A stretch of 64,000 nucleotides of DNA from Methylobacterium radiotolerans JCM 2831 (GTDB lineage: Bacteria; Pseudomonadota; Alphaproteobacteria; Rhizobiales; Beijerinckiaceae). Shown here piece after piece: positions 45,417 to 53,436 of the stretch. The stretch is taken from assembly GCF_000019725.1 (NCBI RefSeq), contig NC_010505.1, positions 4,573,001-4,637,000 of the forward strand, in the 5' to 3' direction. The notes beneath the pieces are model-generated. The model was not told where the DNA came from, made no database searches, and was given only the letters and a program-made list of their open reading frames with translations. Every line of letters starts with the position of its first letter. The stretch's first letter is position 1. A program made the translations under genes and the position numbers.

Positions 45417-45667
45417 CGGTCCTGGCGCGTGCGGGATATTTGGCATACCAGAAGAATTCACGATCCGTTCGCACCGCCCTGGACAGCGAGATAGTTTTTT
45501 GCGAAGCGGGTCGCCGCCGTGATCAGCAATCTTAGCTGACTGTGTAAATGGCACAGCTTGGTCGCAACCTGCTGTCGGACCGAGCCCACGATCGGACGAC
45601 TTCGTGAGATCATCGAATCAGCATTTTATCGGGCTTCCGGTCCCGCGGGCGCGCCCCAAACCTGCAC
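45417..45667. other. Low-GC intergenic region upstream of phaP
   Basis: About 250 bp of unusually AT-rich sequence for this window (for example GATATTTGGCATACCAG near 45433, ATAGTTTTTTGCG near 45490). A CTGTG/CACAG pair lies at about 45540-45562. No ORF or RNA gene was recognised. The phasin promoter follows directly. Confidence 0.4.
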
Positions 45668-45697
45668 TTGACTTCTTGTTGCAGTGCAACATATAGA
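45668..45697 (+). promoter_or_regulatory. phaP promoter with palindromic operator in the spacer
   Basis: -35 TTGACT (45668-45673) and -10 TATAGA (45692-45697) are 18 bp apart. In the spacer is a perfect inverted repeat TGTTGCA-G-TGCAACA (45677-45691). PhaR-type repressors of PHB metabolism bind TGC/GCA-containing palindromes at phasin promoters, so this is a plausible PhaR operator; a repressor bound here would block RNA polymerase. The start codon is about 60 bp downstream. Confidence 0.6.
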
Positions 45698-45755
45698 GGT
45701 GCGTCAACGCGGACGCATGCGGCGTCCCGCTCCAAGGATGATGCTGGAGACATCG

Positions 45756-46112
45756 ATGCAGACCCCGAACTTCGAGATCCCGACCGAGATGCGCGACTTC
45801 GCGGAGAAGAGCGTCGATCAGGCCCGGACCGCCGTCGGCACCATGATGGCGAACGCCGTGAAGGCCGCCGAGCAGGTCCAGGCCTCGGGCCAGACTTTCC
45901 AGTCGACCCTCAGCGCCGCGGTCGCGAAGGGGTTCGATCACGCCCAGACCAACGCCAACGCGACCTTCGACTTCGCCCAGAAGCTGGTGCGCACGAAGGA
46001 CCTCCGCGAGGCGTTCGAGCTCCAGTCCGAGTTCGTCCGCAGCCAGTTCGCCGCTCTCCAGGCCCAGGCGAAGGATTACGGCGCCCTCGCGCAGAACGCC
46101 GCCGCCCGCTGA
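45756..46112 (+). CDS. phaP: Phasin (PHB granule-associated protein)
   Basis: Amphipathic helical protein of 118 aa that coats polyhydroxybutyrate granules. Family pattern: MQTPNFEIPTEMRDFAEKSV, then QARTAVGTMMANAVKAAEQV, KGFDHAQTNANATFDFAQKL and VRTKDLREAFELQSEFVRSQ, ending QAQAKDYGALAQNAAA. ATG 45756 has GGAG seven bases upstream; ATG 45738 is an alternative that adds MMLETS. The palindromic promoter 60-90 bp upstream suggests PHB-dependent repression. PhaZ is encoded about 9 kb downstream. Confidence 0.92.
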   Translation: MQTPNFEIPTEMRDFAEKSVDQARTAVGTMMANAVKAAEQVQASGQTFQSTLSAAVAKGFDHAQTNANATFDFAQKLVRTKDLREAFELQSEFVRSQFAALQAQAKDYGALAQNAAAR

Positions 46113-46121
46113 GGCCGGCCG

Positions 46122-46186
46122 CCCCGATCCGCGATCGGGGCTCGAGGATCGGGATCCGGGGGGCCGCCCGAGGGCCGCCGGATCCC
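46122..46186. repeat. Two adjacent hairpins after phaP
   Basis: Perfect CCCCGATC/GATCGGGG (46122-46129 with 46133-46140, 3-nt loop) followed by perfect GGGATCCGG/CCGGATCCC (46151-46159 with 46178-46186). There is no T-run; the first may still end phaP transcription or stabilise its 3' end. Confidence 0.45.
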
Positions 46187-46305
46187 CCGCTCTGACGCCC
46201 GGGCGTCACGGGCCCGGCGCCGACACCGCCGGCGAGCCGGCCGCGCACGACCTCCGGCCGCCGGTCCGTCGGGACGGGCTGACGCCGACAGGAGGAGATC
46301 GCGCG

Positions 46306-46869
46306 ATGGGAAAGCCGCGTCGACCGAGGAGCCGTCCCGCCGGGACGCCCCAGCCGTTGCAGGACGCGTCGGCCGCCCCCGAGATCCAGGCCGCCGACGC
46401 CCCGGTCGCGGCGGATCAGCCCGACCCGGCGACCGACCGGCCCGTCGAGGCCGCCGCGCCGCCGGCCGAGGTGACGCCCGAGGTGACGCCTGACGCGGGG
46501 TCCGACATCGCGGGCGAGACTGCGCCCGACGGCACGGTGGGAGCCTCGTCCGACCCGGTGACCGAGGCCGCGATCGACGTCGCCCTCCCGCCGGTGACCG
46601 CCGCGGGTCCGGGCCGCGCCGCGGCCGCGAACCGCATCGTCTTCACCCCCGACCGCCTCGACGTCGCCGAGATCGGCTCGATCATCGCCCGCTACGTGCG
46701 CGGCGAGGGCGAGGCGGCCGTCGCGCATCTGCGAGCGCTCTCGGGCGCCCGCTCGCCGGCCGACCTCATCCGCCTGCAGGTCGGCGAGGTCCAGCGGGCC
46801 GCCGACGCGTCCCTGACCTGCTGGGTCACGGTGGTCGGGCAGGCGAGCCGGGTCGTCGCGTACCGCTGA
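46306..46869 (+). CDS. Hypothetical protein with phasin-like C-terminus
   Basis: A 187-aa protein. The N-terminal two-thirds is low-complexity Ala/Pro/Asp/Val (about residues 1-108; contains AEVTPEVTPDAGSD), with no signal peptide. The C-terminal ~75 residues are predicted helical: LDVAEIGSIIARYVRGEGEA, LRALSGARSPADLIRLQVGE, VQRAADASLTCWVTVVGQAS. The A-x-SPxDLxxLQ block followed by a small-residue helix resembles phasin family proteins (AxTPQExxALQ). With phaP 193 bp upstream this suggests a second granule-associated protein, but it is inference. ATG 46306 follows AGGAGATCGCGCG. Confidence 0.65.
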   Translation: MGKPRRPRSRPAGTPQPLQDASAAPEIQAADAPVAADQPDPATDRPVEAAAPPAEVTPEVTPDAGSDIAGETAPDGTVGASSDPVTEAAIDVALPPVTAAGPGRAAAANRIVFTPDRLDVAEIGSIIARYVRGEGEAAVAHLRALSGARSPADLIRLQVGEVQRAADASLTCWVTVVGQASRVVAYR

Positions 46870-47005
46870 GGCGCCGCGCGCGGGAGGCCCGGACTTGTCG
46901 CATCCCGGCCACAAGGCCGGCCGGATCGAACCGGCGACGGCAACCCCCCGTTAACCAAGTCGGTCCCATGCCTTAACGGAGGGCACGGGAGACGACACCG
47001 GACCG

Positions 47006-48265
47006 ATGCCGAACTGCGCGCGCCTGATCCGTTCCGCATGGCTCCGCCTCGCCGTCGCGCTCCTGCCGGCGCTGGCGGGGGCGCCGGTCGCCGCGCAGAC
47101 CGGCGAGAAGCCGGCCGTCGCCATCGGGGCCGACCTCGCGAGCCAGGCCGGCACCACGCGCCTCACCCTGACGCTGTCCCGGGCCGTGGAGGCCCGCGGC
47201 TTCGTGATGGAGCGGCCCGACCGGGCGGTGATCGACCTGCCCGAGGTCAATTTCCAGCTCGATTCTGGGACCGGCAGCCGCCGCGACGGCCTCGTGCAGA
47301 GCTTCCGCTACGGCCTGTTCGCGCCCGGGCGGTCCCGCATCGTGATCGACCTCACCGCGCCCGCCACCGTCGGGAAGATCGAGACCGCGACGCGGCCGCG
47401 CGACGGCGCGGTTCTGCTCACGATCCCGCTGCAGCGCGCCGACCGCGACGCGTTCCGCAAGGCCGCCGCTACCGCCGATCCCGCCCCCGCCCAGGCCCGC
47501 GCCGCGCCGCCGGAGCCCGCCGACCAGCGGCCGCTGATCATGGTCGATGCCGGCCACGGCGGCACCGATCCCGGCGCCATCGCGGTGGGCGGCGTGTTCG
47601 AGAAGGACATCGTGTTCGGCTTCGCCCAGGCCCTCGCGGCGAAGCTGGAGGCGGGCGGCCGCTACCGGGTCCGGATGACCCGCGACCGCGACGTGTTCGT
47701 GCCCCTGGCCGAGCGGGTGCGCCTCGCCCGCGACGCCAGGGCCGACCTGTTCGTGTCGATCCACGCGGACTCGATCTCGGCGGCGCCCCAGGTGAGCGGC
47801 GCCACGATCTACACCAATTCCGAGAAGGCCACGGACGCCGAATCCGCCAAGCTCGCCGAGCGCGAGAACCGGGCCGATTCCGCCGCGGGCGTCGACGCCG
47901 CCGAGGCGCCGCCGGACATCGCCGACATCCTGCAGGAGCTGACCCTGCGCGAGACGCGGGGCTTCTCGTCGGGCTTCGCCCGCACGCTGATGGGCCAGCT
48001 CGCCCCCGTGATGAAGATGAGCGCCAAGCCCCACCGGGAGGCGCGCTTCGTGGTGCTGCGCTCCCCCGACGTGCCGAGCGTGCTCGTGGAACTCGGCTAC
48101 CTCTCCAGCAAGCGCGACCTGGAGATGCTGCAATCGCCGGAGTGGCGGGCCGACGTCACCGGCTCCATGGCCAAGGCGATCGACCAGTTCTTCACCAACC
48201 GCGCCACGCTCGGCCGGCCGGCCCCGACGCGCCGCGCGGCCGCCGCCGCCCCAGTTTCACCATAG
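47006..48265 (+). CDS. amiC: N-acetylmuramoyl-L-alanine amidase AmiC (AMIN + Amidase_3)
   Basis: Zn-dependent septal peptidoglycan hydrolase of 419 aa acting in the periplasm at division. Signal peptide to about residue 29 (APVAAQ). The AMIN domain (about 40-135) targets the septum: RLTLTLSRAVEARGFVMERP, FRYGLFAPGRSRIVIDL. The Amidase_3 domain begins IMVDAGHGGTDPGAI with the first zinc His, then DIVFGFAQALAAKLE, MTRDRDVFVPLAERVRLAR, DLFVSIHADSI (second His) and VLVELGYLSSKRD. All catalytic positions appear intact. Neighbour mrcA makes an amiC-mrcA peptidoglycan pair. Confidence 0.93.
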   Translation: MPNCARLIRSAWLRLAVALLPALAGAPVAAQTGEKPAVAIGADLASQAGTTRLTLTLSRAVEARGFVMERPDRAVIDLPEVNFQLDSGTGSRRDGLVQSFRYGLFAPGRSRIVIDLTAPATVGKIETATRPRDGAVLLTIPLQRADRDAFRKAAATADPAPAQARAAPPEPADQRPLIMVDAGHGGTDPGAIAVGGVFEKDIVFGFAQALAAKLEAGGRYRVRMTRDRDVFVPLAERVRLARDARADLFVSIHADSISAAPQVSGATIYTNSEKATDAESAKLAERENRADSAAGVDAAEAPPDIADILQELTLRETRGFSSGFARTLMGQLAPVMKMSAKPHREARFVVLRSPDVPSVLVELGYLSSKRDLEMLQSPEWRADVTGSMAKAIDQFFTNRATLGRPAPTRRAAAAAPVSP

Positions 48266-48435
48266 ATAGAGTGTCGATACGGGACGTCCGACGCCCCGTC
48301 GCACGGCCGCCGAAACCGGCATTCCGAGGGGGTCTCACGGGACCGTCCGGGGGCCGGCCGCGCAGCGCGCGGGGTGCACGCGCCGGATGAGCCGATTCCG
48401 GCATTCGGCCGGGCCAGCGACGAGCGGAACACCGG

Positions 48436-50868
48436 ATGCGTCTGATCCTCCGTTTCTTTGGGATCCTGTTCAGCGCCGCCGCGGTGCTGTTCATGGTCGG
48501 CGCGGCGGTGGGCGGCTACTTCTACTGGAAGTACAGCCAGGACCTGCCCGACCACGCCGCCCTCGCGAATTACGAGCCGCCGGTGATGACCCGCGTCCAC
48601 GCGGCGGACGGCTCCCTGCTGGCCGAGTACGCCCGCGAGCGCCGGCTGTACCTACCGATCCAGGCGATGCCGAAGATCGTCGTGGCGGCCTTCCTGTCGG
48701 CCGAGGACAAGAACTTCTACAAGCACGGCGGCATCGACCCCGAGGGGATCGTGCGCGCCTTCCTGACCAACGCCAAGTCGGGCAAGCGGCAGGGCGCCTC
48801 GACCATCACCCAGCAGGTCGCCAAGAACTTCCTGCTCTCCTCCGAGCAGACCTACGACCGCAAGATCAAGGAGGCGCTGCTGGCGCTCCGGATCGAGGCG
48901 GCCTACTCGAAGGACAAGATCCTCGAGCTCTACCTCAACGAGATCTTCCTCGGCACGATCGTGCCCGGCCGCAACCTGCACGGCGTCGCGGCCGCCGCGC
49001 TCGACTATTTCGGCAAGTCGGTCCACGAGCTGACCATCAACGAGGCGGCCTACCTCGCCGCCCTGCCGAAGGGGCCGAACAACTACCACCCCTACCGCAA
49101 GACCCAGGCGGCCCTCGACCGCCGCAACGAGATCATCCGCCTGATGGCGGAGAACGGCTACATCACCCGGGAGGAGGCGGATTCCGCCAAGAAGATGCCG
49201 CTCGGCGTCAACCCGCGCGTCGCCTTCCCGAACGCCGCCAACGCCAACTACTTCACCGAGGAGGTCCGCCGCGAGATCTCCGAGCGCTACGGCGAGAAGA
49301 AGCTCTACGAGGGCGGCCTCTCGGTGCGCACGACCCTCGACCCGAAGATGCAGGCCTGGGCCCGCAAGGCGCTGGTCGACGGCCTCGTGCGCTACGACCA
49401 GGCCCATGGCTGGCGCGGTCCGGTCACCAAGGTCGACCTGACCGGGCGCGACTGGGGCATGGCGGCGGCCGAGGTTCCGGCGCTCGGCGACGTCGCGCCC
49501 TGGCGGCTCGCCGTGGTGCTGGGCAACGGCGGCGGCGGCGTGCAGATCGGCCTGCAGCCCCGGCGCGAGGCCTCGGGCCAGGTCGGCAAGGACCGCGAGA
49601 CCGGCGTGATCACCCCCGAGGGCATGCGCTGGGCCGGCCGCGCCAATCTCCAGCCCGGCGACATGGTCTACGTCGAGGCGATGGACGGCGGCCGCGGCCA
49701 GTTCCGCCTGCGTCAGAAGCCCGAGGTCTCCGGCGCCATCGTGGCCATGGACCCGAATACGGGCCGCGTGCACGCGATGGTCGGCGGCTTCTCGTACGAC
49801 GAGTCCGAGTTCAACCGCGCCACCCAGGCGATGCGCCAGCCCGGCTCCTCGTTCAAGCCGATCGTCTACTCGGCGGCGCTGGACAACGGCTACACGCCCG
49901 CCTCGATCATCCAGGACACCCCGATCACCATCGAGGCCGGTCCCGGCCAGGAGGCCTGGACGCCCTCGAACTACGACGGCAAGTCGGGCGGCCCGCACAC
50001 CCTGCGCTACGGCATCGAGCACTCGAAGAACCTGATGACGGTCCGGCTCGCCAAGGATGTCGGCATGCCGCTCATCGCCGAGTACGCACGCCGCTTCGGC
50101 GTCTACGACGACATGCTGCCGGTGCTGCCCATGTCGCTCGGCGCGGGTGAGACCACGGTGATGCGCATGGTCACCGCCTACTCGATGCTCGCCAACGGCG
50201 GCCGGCGCATCCGGCCGACCCTGATCGACCGGATCCAGGACCGCATCGGCGAGACGATCTACCGGCACGACAACCGCAAGTGCATCGGCTGCGACGCCGA
50301 GAAATGGTCGGGCCAGGACGAGCCGAAGCTGGTGGACGATTCCGAGCAGGTGCTCGACCCGCTGACCGCCTACCAGATGGTCTCGATCATGGAGGGGGTG
50401 GTCCAGCGCGGCACCGCCACGATCCTGAAGCAGATCGGCAAGCCGCTGGCCGGCAAGACCGGCACGACGAACGACGCCAAGGACGCGTGGTTCGTGGGCT
50501 TCTCGCCGGATCTGGCGGTCGGCATCTATATCGGCTTCGACAAGCCGCGGTCGCTGGGCGACCGCGCCACCGGCGGCGGCTTGGCCGCGCCGATCGCCCT
50601 GGAGTTCCTGAAGACGGCCCTCAAGGACAAGCCGCCGACGCCGTTCCGCGTGCCGCCGGGGATCAAGCTGATCCGCATCAACCTCGCGAGCGGCACCCGC
50701 GCCGGTTCGGGGGAGGGCGCCGGGACGATCCTGGAGGCGTTCAAGCCCGGCACCGCGCCGCCGGATTCCTACTCGGCGCCGTCCTCCTCGGGCGGCGGCC
50801 AGGCGGCCGCCCCCGCGGCGGTCGCGCCCGATCCCGACCGGGCCGCGCAGGCCGGCGGGCTGTACTGA
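48436..50868 (+). CDS. mrcA: Penicillin-binding protein 1A (bifunctional transglycosylase/transpeptidase)
   Basis: Class A PBP of 810 aa that polymerises and crosslinks peptidoglycan. N-terminal TM (about residues 5-28). GT51 domain: VAAFLSAEDKNFYKHGGID with the catalytic Glu, QGASTITQQVAKNFLLS, KIKEALLALRIE and ILELYLNEIFLG. An OB-like insert precedes the transpeptidase, with SxxK at Ser471-Lys474 (RQPGSSFKP), and the KTG motif AGKTGTTNDAKDAWFVGF. The PBP1A-type layout and 810-residue length are normal. The C-terminus is Ser/Pro/Ala-rich. Amidase upstream and same strand. Confidence 0.95.
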   Translation: MRLILRFFGILFSAAAVLFMVGAAVGGYFYWKYSQDLPDHAALANYEPPVMTRVHAADGSLLAEYARERRLYLPIQAMPKIVVAAFLSAEDKNFYKHGGIDPEGIVRAFLTNAKSGKRQGASTITQQVAKNFLLSSEQTYDRKIKEALLALRIEAAYSKDKILELYLNEIFLGTIVPGRNLHGVAAAALDYFGKSVHELTINEAAYLAALPKGPNNYHPYRKTQAALDRRNEIIRLMAENGYITREEADSAKKMPLGVNPRVAFPNAANANYFTEEVRREISERYGEKKLYEGGLSVRTTLDPKMQAWARKALVDGLVRYDQAHGWRGPVTKVDLTGRDWGMAAAEVPALGDVAPWRLAVVLGNGGGGVQIGLQPRREASGQVGKDRETGVITPEGMRWAGRANLQPGDMVYVEAMDGGRGQFRLRQKPEVSGAIVAMDPNTGRVHAMVGGFSYDESEFNRATQAMRQPGSSFKPIVYSAALDNGYTPASIIQDTPITIEAGPGQEAWTPSNYDGKSGGPHTLRYGIEHSKNLMTVRLAKDVGMPLIAEYARRFGVYDDMLPVLPMSLGAGETTVMRMVTAYSMLANGGRRIRPTLIDRIQDRIGETIYRHDNRKCIGCDAEKWSGQDEPKLVDDSEQVLDPLTAYQMVSIMEGVVQRGTATILKQIGKPLAGKTGTTNDAKDAWFVGFSPDLAVGIYIGFDKPRSLGDRATGGGLAAPIALEFLKTALKDKPPTPFRVPPGIKLIRINLASGTRAGSGEGAGTILEAFKPGTAPPDSYSAPSSSGGGQAAAPAAVAPDPDRAAQAGGLY

Positions 50869-51181
50869 GGCGGCTCGCCCCGCCCAGCCCGCACTCAGCC
50901 GAGGTCGCACTCAGCCCAGGTCGGGTCCGCCCGGCCTGGGCTCTCGCGTTGTGGATCCGGAGCGGACGCGCGTCTCACGCGGGGACGGCCGCGAGGGCGG
51001 CGTCCCAGATCCGGGGCAACGGCGCGCTCGACACGTCATCGCCGGGCAACGCCCCGCGATCGGCAACCGGCGCCGTCCGGGACCGCGCAGGGGGCCCCGA
51101 AGGGGTCAGGCGGCGCGGCTGCCCGGCCCGTGCGGGCCGCTTCCGCGCGGCCCGGCCAGCCGGCGCGGCGGCGAGCGCACA
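50869..51181. repeat. Intergenic region after mrcA with 16-bp tandem repeat
   Basis: Two adjoining copies of CGCACTCAGCC(C/G)AGGT at 50890-50905 and 50906-50921, with one mismatch. The remaining sequence up to the purQ terminator is GC-rich and has no ORF or RNA gene that I could support. Confidence 0.45.
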
Positions 51182-51210
51182 GAAAAAAGCCGCCCCGGAC
51201 GGAGCGGCTC
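51182..51210 (-). terminator. Intrinsic terminator of the purS-purQ operon
   Basis: On the minus strand a 9-bp stem (AGCCGCTCC with GGGGCGGCT, one G-T pair, loop GTCC) is followed by six T. It lies about 130 bp after the purQ stop and in the right orientation. Confidence 0.8.
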
Positions 51211-51339
51211 GAGGAGTCATCAGGGAGGCATCAAAACAGAGCGGACGGATATGTCCAACTCGACATCCAGATCACTGGATGCCTGTTTATGCCTCGAAAA
51301 CCTTAATGCGGAGTTAAGGCAGGTTCTCGCCCGGCGATC
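51211..51339 (-). other. purQ 3' region with hairpin
   Basis: Between the purQ stop and its terminator, a lower-GC segment has a perfect hairpin CATCCAG/CTGGATG with loop ATCA (51264-51281) and CCTTAA/TTAAGG arms (51301-51306 with 51314-51319). It is a long 3' UTR rather than coding sequence. Confidence 0.35.
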
Positions 51340-52020
51340 TCAGGCCGCCAGACTGTCGAACAGACCGCGCCCGTCGGTCCCGCCGATCAGGTCCTCGACG
51401 AAGTTCTCCGGGTGCGGCATCATCCCGAGGACGTTCCCGGTCTCCGACAGGACGCCCGCGATGGCGTTGAGGGAGCCGTTGCGGTTGGCCTCCACGGTGA
51501 TCGCGCCGGTCGCGTCGCAGTAGCGGAAGGCGACCCGGCCCTCGCCCTCGATCCGCGCCAGGGTCTCGGGATCGGCGAAGTAGTTGCCTTCGCCGTGGGC
51601 CACGCAGACGTCGATGACCTGACCCTGCCGGTAGGCGCTGGTGAAGCGGGTGTCGGTGCGCTCGACCCGGAGCGTCTGCCGATGGCAGATGAAGCGCCGG
51701 TCGATGTTGCGCATCAGAACGCCCGGCAGGAGCCCCGATTCGCACAGGATCTGGAAGCCGTTGCAGATGCCGAGCACGAGGCCGCCGCGGGCGGCGTGGG
51801 CCCGGACCGCGTCCATGGCGGCGGCCCGGCCGGCGATGGCGCCGCAGCGCAGGTAGTCGCCGTACGAGAAGCCACCCGGCAGGACGGCGAGGTCGGTGCC
51901 GGCGGGGAGCGCGTGGTCCGCGTGCCACACGAGGCTCACCTGCGCGCCGGAGCGCCGCAGGGCCCGGACGACGTCCGACTCGCGGTTGGAACCCGGGAAG
52001 ACGACGACCGCGGCGTGCAT
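51340..52020 (-). CDS. purQ: Phosphoribosylformylglycinamidine synthase subunit PurQ
   Basis: Glutaminase subunit of the three-part FGAM synthetase (226 aa); supplies ammonia to PurL in step 4 of purine synthesis. Class I glutamine amidotransferase signature: VVVFPGSNRESDVV near the N-terminus, SYGDYLRCGAIA, GLVLGICNGFQIL with the catalytic Cys, and a C-terminal GMMPHPENFVED with the catalytic His and Glu. It shares one base with purS (stop/start overlap TGATG), so translation is coupled. purL is not in the window. Confidence 0.95.
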   Translation of the reverse strand: MHAAVVVFPGSNRESDVVRALRRSGAQVSLVWHADHALPAGTDLAVLPGGFSYGDYLRCGAIAGRAAAMDAVRAHAARGGLVLGICNGFQILCESGLLPGVLMRNIDRRFICHRQTLRVERTDTRFTSAYRQGQVIDVCVAHGEGNYFADPETLARIEGEGRVAFRYCDATGAITVEANRNGSLNAIAGVLSETGNVLGMMPHPENFVEDLIGGTDGRGLFDSLAA

Positions 52021-52259
52021 CAGAGGATCTCGATCGCGTAGTTCTCGACGACGGTGTTGGCCAGGAGCTTCTCGCAGGCCGCGCGCAGGGTCGCCTCGGC
52101 GGCGGCGCTGTCGACCGCCGACACCTCGATGTCGAAGACCTTGCCCTGCCGGACGCCGTCGACGCCCTCGATGCTGAGGGATCGGAGGGCGGCCTCGATC
52201 GCCTTGCCCTGCGGGTCCAGCACACCGGTCTTCAGGGTGACGATGATACGGGCTTTCAT
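52020..52259 (-). CDS. purS: Phosphoribosylformylglycinamidine synthase subunit PurS
   Basis: Small 79-aa scaffold subunit joining PurL and PurQ. Pattern: KARIIVTLKTGVLDPQGKAI, ALRSLSIEGVDGVRQGKVFD, then the C-terminal ACEKLLANTVVENYAIEIL. The ATG at 52259 precedes KARIIVTL, as usual. First gene of purS-purQ; its upstream neighbour purC, common in relatives, is absent here. Confidence 0.95.
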   Translation of the reverse strand: MKARIIVTLKTGVLDPQGKAIEAALRSLSIEGVDGVRQGKVFDIEVSAVDSAAAEATLRAACEKLLANTVVENYAIEIL

Positions 52260-52436
52260 GGATCTTCGGGTCTCACGCGTGTCCGGGACGGGGGTGTGAC
52301 CTGCGACAACATCACACAGACCGTCGCCGGTCGCTTCTAGCAGGAAGGCCGGCGCACTGTCGAACACGCCGCACGCATAGGGATCATTCCGCTGTTCGAT
52401 ACAACTTGAATGAAGAACCCGCCCGCGCGCGCTCGT

Positions 52437-52676
52437 TCAGCGATGCGCCGCCGGGGCCGGGCCCCGCAGGGGCTCGATGCTGGTCGCCCGGCGCCAGAGC
52501 TGGAGCATGATCCAGGCCGCGAACAGGCTGAACAGGCCCATCAGGACGTGCCCGACCCGGTCGCCGAGATCGAAGATGCCCGCGATGGCCCAGCCCGCCG
52601 CGATGGCCACGGCGAACACCTCGGTGCCGACGAGGACCATCATGCTGATGATGGTGATGGCGTTGCGCCCGTTCAC
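52437..52676 (-). CDS. Small two-TM membrane protein (79 aa)
   Basis: Hypothetical. Two hydrophobic segments (about residues 8-32 ISMMVLVGTEVFAVAIAAGW, and 40-60 VGHVLMGLFSLFAAWIMLQL) joined by FDLGDR, followed by a short basic/Pro tail. The family looks like the small inner-membrane proteins that accompany regA-like genes in Methylobacterium relatives, but I cannot name it. ATG 52676. Same strand as regA-regB, 114 bp downstream. Confidence 0.7.
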   Translation of the reverse strand: MNGRNAITIISMMVLVGTEVFAVAIAAGWAIAGIFDLGDRVGHVLMGLFSLFAAWIMLQLWRRATSIEPLRGPAPAAHR

Positions 52677-52790
52677 GAGATCCGCCCTCGAAAAGATTTC
52701 GGGCCCCGGACGAACCGTCCGGGACCCGCGCAGCTAGCCCACAGAGGCGGGGCGATGCAACCGACCGGGCGGCGCCGGAGCGGTCCGGCC

Positions 52791-53390
52791 TCAGCGCGGC
52801 GCGCGCTTGGCCAGGATCCGCTGCAGGGTCCGCCGGTGCATGTTGAGGCGCCGGGCGGTCTCGCTGACGTTGCGGCTGCACAGCTCGTAGACGCGCTGGA
52901 TGTGCTCCCAGCGGACCCGGTCGGCCGACATCGGGTTCTCGGGCGGGTCGGCCCGCTCGCCCGGCTGCGCCATCAGCGTGCCGTGGATCTCGTCGGCGTC
53001 GGCCGGCTTGGCGAGGTAGTCGAAGGCGCCGAGCTTCACCGCGGTCACCGCCGTGGCGATGTTGCCGTAGCCGGTGAGGATCACGCCCCGGGCCTCGGGG
53101 CGGCGCTCCTTGAGGCGGGCGATCACGTCGAGGCCGTTGCCGTCGCCGAGGCGCATGTCGATCACCGCGAACGCGGGCGCGCGCGCCTCGACGGCGGAGA
53201 CGCCGTCCGCGACGCTGTCGGCCACCTGCACGTGATAGCCGCGGCTCTCCATGGCGCGGGCGAGGCGGGTCTGGAAGGGCTTGTCGTCGTCGACGATCAG
53301 CAGGCTGCGGTCGGAGAAGGCGGCCAGTGGATCGGCATCGTTGATCACGGCGGGGTCTGTCGCCGCCGAGGTCCCGGGCTGCGTGAGCAT
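52791..53390 (-). CDS. regA: Response regulator of the RegA/ActR/PrrA family
   Basis: Redox-responsive global regulator (199 aa) controlling carbon fixation, respiration and PHB-related functions in alphaproteobacteria. Receiver: acidic DDD34-36, phospho-Asp78 (FAVIDMRLGDGNG), Thr106, Lys128 (YLAKPADADEI). The linker has several prolines, and the C-terminal Fis-type HTH is near-invariant in the family: ERIRWEHIQRVYE-like region VRWEHIQRVYELCSRNVSET, ARRLNMHRRTLQRILAKRAP. Directly downstream of the cognate kinase gene (46-bp gap). Confidence 0.94.
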   Translation of the reverse strand: MLTQPGTSAATDPAVINDADPLAAFSDRSLLIVDDDKPFQTRLARAMESRGYHVQVADSVADGVSAVEARAPAFAVIDMRLGDGNGLDVIARLKERRPEARGVILTGYGNIATAVTAVKLGAFDYLAKPADADEIHGTLMAQPGERADPPENPMSADRVRWEHIQRVYELCSRNVSETARRLNMHRRTLQRILAKRAPR

Positions 53391-53436
53391 CCGGCACTCC
53401 TTTCGGGTTTACGTCGTCGGGTTCTTGGTCTGTCCT

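Noticed and set aside
46122..46186. Hairpins after phaP as a small RNA gene
   Set aside because: No promoter between phaP and the hairpins and no T-run; simpler as 3' processing or repeat sequence.
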